From the NCBI GenBank assembly GCA_051878315.1, contig JBJEJW010000005.1:1-29600 (forward strand): a stretch of DNA of 29,600 nucleotides. The letters are read 5' to 3'. Each line of letters starts with the position of its first letter. The stretch's first letter is position 1. The notes beneath the pieces were generated by a model, which saw nothing but the letters and a program-made list of their open reading frames with translations, searched no databases and was not told the origin of the DNA. This DNA is from W0P28-013 sp051878315. Its GTDB lineage: Bacteria; Bacteroidota; Bacteroidia; Bacteroidales; Paludibacteraceae. Positions 8,057 to 15,306 of the stretch are shown here, in pieces. The position numbers and the translations under genes were made by a program.

Positions 8057-8125
8057 TTTTTCATGGTATTAGATTTAAGGTTAAGAGGATTGTGGTTGTC
8101 GTGATGACAACCCTTTCTGTTTTTT
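8057..8125 (+). ncRNA. Leader RNA or small RNA ending in an intrinsic terminator, upstream of ogt
   Basis: A transcript of about 70 nt would start near 8057 and reach a 7-bp perfect stem GGTTGTC/GACAACC (8094-8100 with 8106-8112, loop GTGAT). It is followed by CTTTCTG and a run of six T, so most transcripts should stop 20 bases before ogt. The segment ATGGTATTAGATTTAAGG recalls, from memory, a leader that recurs in front of various Bacteroidales genes, often for RNA-binding or cold-shock proteins. I cannot confirm that here. It contains a 13-codon ORF listed separately. It is either an attenuating leader of ogt or an independent sRNA. Confidence 0.5.
8063..8104 (+). CDS. Short leader ORF, 13 codons, Leu-rich
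   Basis: An ATG 6 bases after the predicted transcription start opens MVLDLRLRGLWLS and stops at TGA inside the loop of the terminator hairpin. Five of 13 codons are Leu. A ribosome reaching the stop would cover the 5' arm of the hairpin and could prevent termination, so the ORF is well placed to couple translation to read-through into ogt. Whether it is translated is unknown. Confidence 0.35.
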   Translation: MVLDLRLRGLWLS

Positions 8126-8145
8126 AACCCCTCTGCATCCCAACC

Positions 8146-8664
8146 ATGGTCCATTCCACATTTCACCATCATACACCCATCGGGTGGCTACAAATAACCG
8201 ACAACGGGCGCGCCATCACGCACATACAACTGTGCCGACAAGCAAACATAATATCGGTGTCGCCGAAAACATCGCTACAAATCCTCGTCAGTAGACAACT
8301 GAACGATTACTTTGTCGGTCAACGCCATAGTTTCGACGTTCCCATCGAACCGCAAGGCACTGCATTTCAGCAACACATTTGGACAGAATTGCGCAACATA
8401 CCTTATGGTCAGACACGCACCTACAGCGACATAGCCCGACACATAGGTTGCCCACAAGCCGCCCGAGCCGTAGGCAACGCCTGCAACCGAAATCCAATTC
8501 TACTCTTGATTCCTTGTCATCGTGTCGTAGGCAAAAATCAACATCTGACAGGATTTTCCGCAGGTCTTTTCAATAAACAAAAATTACTGCTTTTGGAGCA
8601 GCGATTTATTGCACCGACACAGATGCAATATGCGGATTTTTTTGTACCTTTGCAGCCGGAATGA
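8146..8664 (+). CDS. ogt: Methylated-DNA--[protein]-cysteine S-methyltransferase
   Basis: This 172-aa DNA repair protein transfers the methyl group from O6-methylguanine (and O4-methylthymine) to its own cysteine in a suicide reaction. The acceptor is C124 in LIPCHRVVG. The DNA-binding helix region PYGQTRTYSDIARHIGCPQAARAVGNA precedes it by the usual distance, with the Arg finger in RAVG and the Asn of GNACNRNP conserved. An N-terminal ribonuclease-like domain occupies about residues 1-80, making this the Ogt form without an Ada regulatory domain. It lies behind the unusual leader RNA at 8057-8125, and its 3' end contains the promoter of pfp (8645-8653). Confidence 0.93.
   Translation: MVHSTFHHHTPIGWLQITDNGRAITHIQLCRQANIISVSPKTSLQILVSRQLNDYFVGQRHSFDVPIEPQGTAFQQHIWTELRNIPYGQTRTYSDIARHIGCPQAARAVGNACNRNPILLLIPCHRVVGKNQHLTGFSAGLFNKQKLLLLEQRFIAPTQMQYADFFVPLQPE
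8645..8653 (+). promoter_or_regulatory. -7 promoter box for pfp, inside the ogt coding end
   Basis: TACCTTTGC matches the consensus and lies within the last codons of ogt. Transcription would start near 8660. An ATG at 8661 would therefore be almost leaderless, which supports the internal ATG at 8697 as the true pfp start. Confidence 0.6.
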
Positions 8665-8696
8665 CACAAAAATTCATACTCAAAAATAATAGACAC

Positions 8697-10337
8697 ATGG
8701 AAAAAAGCGCATTACAAATTGCACGAGCCGCCTACCGGCCGAAATTGCCGGCGGCACTCATCGGAGGTTTGACCCTGAAAGCTGGTGCCGCCACCGAATC
8801 GGTTGCCGACCAAGCAGCCATCAAAGAATTGTTCCCGAACACCTACGGCATGCCGTTCGTTACCTTTGAACCGGCCGACGTACCTTTGACAGCCACGGCC
8901 AACGTAGGCGTTATCCTATCCGGTGGACAAGCCCCCGGCGGCCACAACGTTATTGCAGGCCTATTCGATGGACTGAAGAAACTCAATCCGAACAACAAAC
9001 TTTACGGTTTTCTCGGAGGTCCCAGCGGTTTGGTTGACCACAAATACATCGAACTGACAGCCGACATCATCGACGAATACCGCAACACCGGCGGTTTTGA
9101 CATCATCGGTTCCGGACGCACCAAATTGGAAGAAAAAGCGCAATTCGACAGCGGTATCGAAATTTGCAAAGAGTTGGGAATCAATGCCATCGTCATTATC
9201 GGTGGAGACGATTCGAACACCAACGCCTGCGTTTTGGCCGAATATTATTTGCAGAAAAACTGCGGCATTCAGGTCATTGGCTGCCCGAAAACCATCGACG
9301 GCGACCTGAAAAACGCCATGATTGAAACCTCTTTCGGATTCGACACGGCTTGCAAAGTCTATTCCGAAATGATAGGCAACATCGAACGTGATGCCAACTC
9401 GGCAAAAAAATATTGGCACTTTATCAAACTGATGGGACGTTCGGCATCGCACGTTACATTGGAATGCGCACTGCAAACGCACCCGAATATCACCCTCATC
9501 GGCGAAGAAGTCGAAGCAAAAAATCAAACGCTGGACGAAGTGGTTACCTATATTGCCGAAGCCGTAGCCGCACGTGCAGCCAAAGGATTGAATTTCGGGA
9601 CTGTGCTCGTACCAGAAGGCCTTATCGAATTTATTCCGGCCATCAAACGCCTAATAGCCGAATTAAACGACATGTTGGCACAAAACCAAGCCGAATTTGA
9701 CACCATTGCAGCCGACGACAAAATTGCTTATGTCGTGCGACATCTGACAGCCGATAACGCTGCGCTATTCGAAAGTTTACCGGTTACGGTGTCGCGTCAA
9801 TTGGCACTCGAGCGCGACCCACACGGCAACGTACAAGTATCGCTCATCGAAACAGAACAACTGCTCGCCGAGATGGTCGGCAAGAAGTTAGACGCATGGA
9901 AAAAAGAGGGTAAATACGTCGGCAAATTTGCTACGCAACATCACTTCTTCGGATACGAAGGTCGCTGCGCCGCCCCATCGAATTTCGATGCCGACTACTG
10001 CTACTCGCTCGGATTCAACGCGGCCATGCTCATCGCCAGCGGCAAAACGGGCTACATGTCGTCGGTGCGCAACACCACCAAACCGGCAGACCAATGGTTG
10101 GCAGGTGGCATACCGATTACGGCTATGATGAATATGGAAAAACGCAACGGTAAAATGAAACCTGTAATACAAAAAGCACTCGTTGTACTCGATGGCGGAC
10201 CATTCAAATATTTCGCTGCACATCGCGAGGCGTGGGCAATCAATACTGATTTCGTTTATCCCGGTCCGATACAATATTTCGGTCCGAGCGAAGTGTGCGA
10301 CCAAACCACCAAAACATTGGCATTAGAACACGAATAA
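8697..10337 (+). CDS. pfp: Diphosphate--fructose-6-phosphate 1-phosphotransferase (PPi-PFK)
   Basis: This 546-aa glycolytic enzyme makes fructose 1,6-bisphosphate from fructose 6-phosphate using pyrophosphate, and the reaction is reversible. It belongs to the long (plant-beta-like) PFP group. Visible motifs are the donor-site loop GVILSGGQAPGGHNV, GGDDSNTNA (169-177, whose second Asp marks PPi use), PKTIDGDLKN (K198 and catalytic D201/D203), and MGRSASHVTLECAL for the substrate. The start at 8697 (MEKSALQIARAAY) matches homologues and follows an A-rich leader of about 36 nt. The in-frame ATG at 8661 sits at the predicted transcription start. A strong terminator follows at 10355-10390. Confidence 0.95.
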   Translation: MEKSALQIARAAYRPKLPAALIGGLTLKAGAATESVADQAAIKELFPNTYGMPFVTFEPADVPLTATANVGVILSGGQAPGGHNVIAGLFDGLKKLNPNNKLYGFLGGPSGLVDHKYIELTADIIDEYRNTGGFDIIGSGRTKLEEKAQFDSGIEICKELGINAIVIIGGDDSNTNACVLAEYYLQKNCGIQVIGCPKTIDGDLKNAMIETSFGFDTACKVYSEMIGNIERDANSAKKYWHFIKLMGRSASHVTLECALQTHPNITLIGEEVEAKNQTLDEVVTYIAEAVAARAAKGLNFGTVLVPEGLIEFIPAIKRLIAELNDMLAQNQAEFDTIAADDKIAYVVRHLTADNAALFESLPVTVSRQLALERDPHGNVQVSLIETEQLLAEMVGKKLDAWKKEGKYVGKFATQHHFFGYEGRCAAPSNFDADYCYSLGFNAAMLIASGKTGYMSSVRNTTKPADQWLAGGIPITAMMNMEKRNGKMKPVIQKALVVLDGGPFKYFAAHREAWAINTDFVYPGPIQYFGPSEVCDQTTKTLALEHE

Positions 10338-10354
10338 ACGTATTAGTTACTACG

Positions 10355-10390
10355 AAAAAACGCGGCACTTTACAAGGTGCCGCGTTTTTT
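10355..10390. terminator. Bidirectional intrinsic terminator between pfp and cysK
   Basis: An 8-bp GC-rich stem CGCGGCAC/GTGCCGCG (10361-10368 with 10377-10384) is flanked by A6 and T6, so it works in both directions. It separates the convergent genes pfp and cysK. Confidence 0.9.
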
Positions 10391-10403
10391 ATGTTGCCAA
10401 CCC

Positions 10404-11309
10404 TCACAACACAGACAAATAGCGTTCGCCTGTATCGGGTAACAGAGCGACAATCATCTTACCGGCGTTTTCAGGCATTTTCGCCAATGTCAATGCCGCA
10501 CTAAACGCGGCACCCGACGAAATTCCCACCAACAACCCCTGTGTTTGTGCCAACATGCGTGCAGCCTCAAACGCTGCATCATCGGTAACGGTCAACACCT
10601 CATCTACCACTTGCGGGTTGTACGTCGCCGGCACAAAACCGGCGCCAATACCCTGAATTTTGTGTTTGCCGGGTACGCCCGTCGATAGTACAGCCGACGC
10701 AGCCGGTTCGACAGCCACAACACGCACGGTCGGTTTGTGCCGTTTCAAAGCCTTACCTGTACCGCTTACCGTGCCGCCCGTACCAACACCGGCCACAAAA
10801 ATATCAATACGTCCATCGGTATCGCACCAAATCTCTTCGCCTGTAGTGCGTTCGTGCATAGCAGGATTTGCCGGATTTGTAAATTGCCCTAAAATGACAG
10901 CGCCCTCAATCGTGTCGCGCAACTCCTCGGCACGACGTATCGCGCCTTTCATGCCTTCGGCACCCGGTGTCAGTTCGAGTTGTGCGCCGTAGGCTTTCAG
11001 CAGATTACGCCGCTCCACGCTCATCGTGTCGGGCATAGTCAGAATCACACGATAACCTTTCGATGCGCCCACCCACGCCAATCCGACGCCGGTGTTGCCG
11101 CTTGTCGGTTCAACGATAGTGGCACCACGTTTGAGCAGCCCACGTTGTTCGGCATCCGTTATCATAGCCAGCGCAATACGGTCTTTGACACTTCCACCCG
11201 GATTGAAATATTCCAATTTCAGTACAAGATCGGCTTGTAGGCCTTCGATGCCGTGTACACGCAACAATGGCGTTCCACCGATTAAATCGGTCAAGTTGTC
11301 ATTAATCAT
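10404..11309 (-). CDS. cysK: Cysteine synthase A (O-acetylserine sulfhydrylase)
   Basis: This 301-aa PLP enzyme of the fold-type II family makes cysteine from O-acetylserine and sulfide in the cytoplasm. The PLP lysine is K42 in NPGGSVKDR. The substrate loop TSGNTG (69-74) and the PLP-phosphate loop GVGTGGTVSGTGK are intact, and the C-terminal SSGAAF motif is present. The opening DLIGGTPLLR is typical of CysK/CysM. Length is normal and there is no CBS extension, so it is not a cystathionine synthase. It is preceded by a leader of about 200 nt holding a Cys-codon-rich short ORF and a terminator, which suggests attenuation by cysteine supply. It shares the bidirectional terminator at 10355-10390 with pfp. 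Confidence 0.95.
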   Translation of the reverse strand: MINDNLTDLIGGTPLLRVHGIEGLQADLVLKLEYFNPGGSVKDRIALAMITDAEQRGLLKRGATIVEPTSGNTGVGLAWVGASKGYRVILTMPDTMSVERRNLLKAYGAQLELTPGAEGMKGAIRRAEELRDTIEGAVILGQFTNPANPAMHERTTGEEIWCDTDGRIDIFVAGVGTGGTVSGTGKALKRHKPTVRVVAVEPAASAVLSTGVPGKHKIQGIGAGFVPATYNPQVVDEVLTVTDDAAFEAARMLAQTQGLLVGISSGAAFSAALTLAKMPENAGKMIVALLPDTGERYLSVL

Positions 11310-11349
11310 ACAAATATGTTTTAGGAAATGAGTATTATTGTCGCATCAT

Positions 11350-11390
11350 AAAAAACATTAAAACCTACCAAATCGTAAGTGATTGGCAGG
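11350..11390 (-). terminator. Intrinsic terminator in the cysK leader (candidate attenuator)
   Basis: On the - strand CCTGCCAATC (11390-11381) pairs with GATTTGGTAGG (11374-11364) with one bulge and one G-T pair. TTTTAATGTTTTTT follows (11363-11350). It lies inside the cysK leader, 36 bases after the short ORF and 40 bases before the cysK ATG. Its 5' arm is exactly complementary over 8 nt (GCCAATCA) to TGATTGGC inside the short ORF (11447-11454), giving a mutually exclusive antiterminator. Confidence 0.65.
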
Positions 11391-11426
11391 CTTTGAATCG
11401 AGTATTTGCAAAACACAACGACGACA

Positions 11427-11498
11427 TCATGCACATACGATAGCGCGCCAATCAAACTGCTGCGCACAACAACATATGATATTTTGCCGCAAATTCAT
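11427..11498 (-). CDS. Cys-rich leader peptide upstream of cysK, 23 codons
   Basis: The ATG at 11498 lies about 18 nt after the predicted start site and opens MNLRQNIICCCAQQ, continuing FDWRAIVCA to a TGA at 11427-11429. Four of 23 residues are Cys, three of them consecutive (TGT TGT TGT, 11466-11474). Codons 15-18 contain TGATTGGC, which can pair with the 5' arm of the downstream terminator. A GTGCGC/GCGCGC stem (11462-11467 with 11443-11448) would hide that segment unless a ribosome stalled on the Cys codons opens it. The layout is that of a classical attenuation peptide whose regulatory amino acid is the product of the downstream gene. Translation is inferred, not shown. Confidence 0.6.
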   Translation of the reverse strand: MNLRQNIICCCAQQFDWRAIVCA

Positions 11499-11522
11499 AC
11501 CGTTACTGCATTTGTTAGTGTT

Positions 11523-11531
11523 GCAAAAATA
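11523..11531 (-). promoter_or_regulatory. -7 promoter box for the cysK leader
   Basis: The - strand reads TATTTTTGC, matching TAnnTTTG. Initiation near 11516 gives a cysK leader of about 205 nt, far longer than the 15-40 nt leaders predicted for most other promoters in this window. Confidence 0.6.
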
Positions 11532-11583
11532 CAATTATTTTTTCGTTCCGGCCAAACAAAACATTGCTTTTAACATTTTTCTT

Positions 11584-12462
11584 TTATCCCCATTCTTCCG
11601 TTTCACGGTATTTAAGCGGTGTCGTACTTGTATTTTTCTTGAAGAATTGTACCATAGCCGACGAACTCGAGAAATGCAGATTTTCGGCAATTTGCCAAAT
11701 AGGTAAATCGGTCGTTTTCAGTTGTATTTTGAGTTCCAAAATGACGGCATCGTCCAACCATGCCATGACCGTTTTGCCTGTGATACTCAAAATGGCTTTC
11801 GACAAATATTTCGGCGTCAGATTCATTTTGTCGGCATAGAATTTCACGGTACGATTTGTTTTGTAATATTGTGCTACGTATTTGAAAAATTTGTCGGACA
11901 ACTTTTCGGCGCTGAATTTGGTATTTGTTTCGTCCGTTTCGCCGTCAGAGCGTTTGTAGATGCTCCCGATGGTAAGTATCATGGCATAAAAAAGCGTTTT
12001 CAGAATCTCTTTGCGGTAGCATTGTGTGCTATTGTAATTTTTACTGATCAATGCCAAACATTCCTGCAACATTTCGTAGTCGGCACGATTCAAGCGCACC
12101 ACGGGTCGCCGCCGCGCCATGCCAATAATATCGGTATCGAACGGTGTGGGAAAATCCATTATCACATCGAGCGTTACCACAATTTTGGTAGCCGTATAGT
12201 CGGGCGTGGCGCCATAGTATTTGAGTACCGTATTTGGTGCCAACAACAGCAAATCGCCGCCACACACTTTGTATTTGTGTCCGTTGACCGATAATTCGGC
12301 GCGTCCGGTTTGAAACAGCGCCACCACAAAGCCTTCAAAGGTAATAGGCGAAGCATTGGCATAACGTGCCACAAGTTGTTCCGATTCGAGATAGAAATCA
12401 CTTGAGCACGCTTCATCATCTCGTTTCAAAGCCTCTGTTGTTAGTTTTACAATCGGTTCCAT
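11584..12462 (-). CDS. AraC-family transcriptional regulator
   Basis: This 292-aa regulator has an N-terminal cupin-like sensing half (about 20-150, with a VNGHKYKVCGGDLLLLAPN segment typical of AraC-type sensor barrels). A C-terminal double helix-turn-helix AraC domain (about 195-290) includes TVKFYADKMNLTPKYLSKAI and the second-helix region IWQIAENLHFSSSSAMVQFFKK. The final PLKYR motif is the usual family end. The effector cannot be deduced. It is transcribed divergently from the cation ATPase gene, with a palindrome between them (12496-12510), so it may control itself or the ATPase. No operon partner is evident, and the cysK promoter begins only about 50 bases beyond its stop. Confidence 0.9.
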   Translation of the reverse strand: MEPIVKLTTEALKRDDEACSSDFYLESEQLVARYANASPITFEGFVVALFQTGRAELSVNGHKYKVCGGDLLLLAPNTVLKYYGATPDYTATKIVVTLDVIMDFPTPFDTDIIGMARRRPVVRLNRADYEMLQECLALISKNYNSTQCYRKEILKTLFYAMILTIGSIYKRSDGETDETNTKFSAEKLSDKFFKYVAQYYKTNRTVKFYADKMNLTPKYLSKAILSITGKTVMAWLDDAVILELKIQLKTTDLPIWQIAENLHFSSSSAMVQFFKKNTSTTPLKYRETEEWG

Positions 12463-12495
12463 AGTATATCAATATAGGTTCCACACCACCAAATT

Positions 12496-12510
12496 TGACA
12501 TTTTTTGTCA
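12496..12510. promoter_or_regulatory. Palindrome between the divergent AraC and ATPase genes
   Basis: TGACA-TTTTT-TGTCA is a perfect inverted repeat with 5-bp arms. It lies 34 bases from the AraC start and about 34 bases upstream of the ATPase -7 box, where an operator would be expected. The arms are short, so chance cannot be excluded. Confidence 0.3.
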
Positions 12511-12543
12511 GATATTCAGTATCAAACATCGTGCAAATCGTCC

Positions 12544-12551
12544 TATTTTTG
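12544..12551 (+). promoter_or_regulatory. -7 promoter box for the cation ATPase gene
   Basis: TATTTTTG matches the consensus. Initiation near 12558 gives a leader of about 22 nt to the ATG at 12580, and rules out the earlier in-frame ATG at 12505 as the start. Confidence 0.5.
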
Positions 12552-12579
12552 TCAAAATTTTGCATTAACTTTTTATGAT

Positions 12580-15228
12580 ATGAAAACGGAACGCGCTTAT
12601 TATCAAATGACTGTGGACGAAATAATCGACCACTACGGCACTGACCTACACAACGGTTTGAGTAGCGAAGAAGCCGTTAACCGACTACAAAACAACGGTT
12701 ACAATGAGTTCAAACAGGTAACACACACTTCGTTCCTGCACAAATTCGTCGCCCAATTCAAAAGTTTTTTGATTATTGTATTGCTGATTGCTGCCGGTAT
12801 TTCGGGCATCATCGGCTGGTTGAATGGCGAAGGAATAACCGATGCACTGATTATTTTGGTGATTGTTGTGGCAAATGCCATCATAGGTGTAGTGCAAGAG
12901 TCCAAAGCGGAGAAATCGCTTGATGCGCTCGAACGCCTGGCCGCTCCACATTGCAAGGTGGTACGCGACGGTCGGTTGCAAACCATTGCAGCGCGCGAAC
13001 TTGTGGTAGGCGATTTGGTAGTGCTCGAAACCGGCGATAGTGTTCCCGCCGACATTCGTTTGACAGAAACCGTCAATCTAAAAATTCAGGAAGCGGCACT
13101 GACAGGCGAATCGGTGGCCGTAGAGAAAAACACACGCTCCATAGACAACGCCGTTTCCATTGGCGACCGTTGCAACATCGCTTTCAGTGCGTGTGGCGTA
13201 ACATACGGTCGCGGCAAAGGCATCGTTACCGCCACAGGCTACGACACCGAAGTCGGCAAAATCGCCTCTATGATGATGTCCGTCGGCGAGAGTAAAACAC
13301 CGATGCAAATGCGGCTTGACCAACTCGGACGGCTATTAGGCATCGGTTCATTAATCATCTGCGCAATTATTTTTGTTATCGGCTTGTTGTACGGCAACAA
13401 TCTGCTGACCATGTTTATGACGGCAGTGAGTTTGGCGGTGGCCGCCATTCCAGAAGGGTTACCAGCCGTTTCGACCATTGTGTTGGCCATAGGTGTACAA
13501 CGGTTGGCTAAACAAAACGCCATCATCAGGCACTTACCATCGGTAGAGACATTGGGCAGCACCACCGTGATTTGTTCCGACAAAACCGGTACACTGACTC
13601 AAAACCGCATGCGTGTAACGAGAATCTATGCAGACAATAAACTATCTGATATACAAAACGATAGCACATCAGCACAAAATCTTGTACGCATTTCGATGTT
13701 GGTAAACGACGCCAGCATCACCCATACCGACACCGGAACAAATTGTAGCGGCGACCCTACCGAACTCGCATTGATAGATCTCGGCCAAAGCCATTACGCC
13801 CTCGACAAAATGGTCCTTGATCAGACCTATCCGCGCATTTCGGAGATTCCGTTCGATTCGGAGCGAAAACGAATGACTTCGGTACACAAATGCAACGACC
13901 AGACCTACCTTGTAGCCATGAAAGGCGGTCTCGACGAAGTACTGACATGTTGCACACACATAGCCATCGATGGGAACATTGTGCCGTTCAGCCTACACCA
14001 TCGTGCCCAAGCAGAAGCCGCCAACCGCCAAATGGCCATGCAGGCACTGCGCGTATTGGCTGTAGCCTATAAAACACAGCCTGCGACAACCACTTTCGAC
14101 GATACGGCCGACATCGAGCAGAATTTTACATTTCTCGGCATGGTCGGGATGATAGACCCGCCACGTCCCGAAGCGGCATTGGCCGTCAAACAATGTATCG
14201 GTGCCGGCATCAAACCGGTAATGATAACCGGCGACCATCAATTGACCGCCACAGCCATCGCTACCGATTTGGGCATTATGAATGCGAATAGCACCGTGCT
14301 GACCGGCGCCGACATCGAGACTATGAGCGACACGGCGCTCGAACAAGCCATCGCCACAGTGAGCGTATTTGCCCGTGTCGCGCCCGAACACAAAGTACGC
14401 ATTGTCAAAGCCTTTCAGGCGCGCGGACACACCGTAGCTATGACCGGCGACGGCGTAAACGATGCACCGGCACTCAAATTGGCAGACATCGGCATTGCCA
14501 TGGGACAAACCGGAACTGACGTTGCGAAAGAGGCGGCCGATGCCATTTTGGCCGACGACAATTTTGCCACCATCGTCATAGCTGCCAAAGAGGGACGCCG
14601 CATTTACACCAACATTCTGAAAGCCATCCAATTCATGGTCGCCACCAATTTAGGCGAAATTCTTGTTCTGTTTGTCACCGTCATCAGCAACATGCCTTTA
14701 CCCTTGTTACCAATCCAATTATTATGGATCAACCTTGTAGGCGATAGTTTGCCGGCATTGGCATTGAGTGTAGAACCGGCCGAACGCGACATCATGCAAC
14801 GACCGCCCATTAAAAGTCGGCAAAGCATGTTCGACAAACATTTTATATGGAACATCGCCATACAGTCAATCATCGTCGGCGGGCTTACGTTATGTGCCTA
14901 CGTTGTAGGATTGCAAAGTTCGGTGGCTGCGGCACGCACCATGACATTTGCCGTACTTGTTTTCACACAAATGACCCTGATATTAAGCATTCGCGCCGGT
15001 CGACATAACGTATTCAACGGCTTGTTTGTCAATAAATATCTATGGGCGACCATTACCATTGTATGCCTGCTCATGTTGAGCGTATTACTGATTCCGAGTT
15101 TACAAAACCTATTCAGAATTATCCCTCTTGATGCCGTGCAATGGTGGTGGATTGGCGGTCTTTCGGCGGCAGCACTCATCATCAACGAGCTATTGAAATT
15201 ACTGAAAAACAAGTTATTGTCGAAATAA
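12580..15228 (+). CDS. P2A-type cation-transporting ATPase (probably Ca2+ or Mn2+)
   Basis: This 882-aa P-type ATPase pumps a divalent cation across the inner membrane at the expense of ATP. The order is an N-terminal cation-ATPase domain, actuator TGES (T175), phosphorylation motif DKTGTLT (D334), and hinge GDGVNDAPALK (from 623), with about ten membrane segments. Ion-site residues of the SERCA type are present: PEGLP in M4 (E292), NLGE in M5 (N690, E693) and N718/D722 in M6. The position equal to SERCA Thr799 is Gly (NLVGD), a difference within the site. There are no heavy-metal domains or CPC motif, so it is not a P1B pump. The ATG at 12580 is chosen because the upstream in-frame ATG precedes the promoter. 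It is divergent from an AraC regulator. Confidence 0.9.
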   Translation: MKTERAYYQMTVDEIIDHYGTDLHNGLSSEEAVNRLQNNGYNEFKQVTHTSFLHKFVAQFKSFLIIVLLIAAGISGIIGWLNGEGITDALIILVIVVANAIIGVVQESKAEKSLDALERLAAPHCKVVRDGRLQTIAARELVVGDLVVLETGDSVPADIRLTETVNLKIQEAALTGESVAVEKNTRSIDNAVSIGDRCNIAFSACGVTYGRGKGIVTATGYDTEVGKIASMMMSVGESKTPMQMRLDQLGRLLGIGSLIICAIIFVIGLLYGNNLLTMFMTAVSLAVAAIPEGLPAVSTIVLAIGVQRLAKQNAIIRHLPSVETLGSTTVICSDKTGTLTQNRMRVTRIYADNKLSDIQNDSTSAQNLVRISMLVNDASITHTDTGTNCSGDPTELALIDLGQSHYALDKMVLDQTYPRISEIPFDSERKRMTSVHKCNDQTYLVAMKGGLDEVLTCCTHIAIDGNIVPFSLHHRAQAEAANRQMAMQALRVLAVAYKTQPATTTFDDTADIEQNFTFLGMVGMIDPPRPEAALAVKQCIGAGIKPVMITGDHQLTATAIATDLGIMNANSTVLTGADIETMSDTALEQAIATVSVFARVAPEHKVRIVKAFQARGHTVAMTGDGVNDAPALKLADIGIAMGQTGTDVAKEAADAILADDNFATIVIAAKEGRRIYTNILKAIQFMVATNLGEILVLFVTVISNMPLPLLPIQLLWINLVGDSLPALALSVEPAERDIMQRPPIKSRQSMFDKHFIWNIAIQSIIVGGLTLCAYVVGLQSSVAAARTMTFAVLVFTQMTLILSIRAGRHNVFNGLFVNKYLWATITIVCLLMLSVLLIPSLQNLFRIIPLDAVQWWWIGGLSAAALIINELLKLLKNKLLSK

Positions 15229-15274
15229 ATCAGGCTTCGTGCGCCAACCGATAGCAACATGTGTCATTTTTTTG

Positions 15275-15283
15275 TAATTTAGC
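15275..15283 (+). promoter_or_regulatory. Imperfect -7 promoter box for the SDR gene
   Basis: TAATTTAGC departs from TAnnTTTG at one position. It lies 24 bases before the ATG at 15307, the spacing seen for other promoters here. Confidence 0.35.
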
Positions 15284-15306
15284 GGTCGCACAAAAGGCAG
15301 CAGACT

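Noticed and set aside
8661..8696. Upstream ATG of pfp at 8661
   Set aside because: It would sit at the predicted transcription start, and the added 12 residues do not match family N-termini; 8697 is preferred.
12505..12579. Upstream ATG of the ATPase at 12505
   Set aside because: The added residues run across the predicted promoter, and the family N-terminus starts at 12580.
13993..14631. 212-codon - strand ORF
   Set aside because: It is a shadow of the cation ATPase, which has all catalytic motifs on the + strand.
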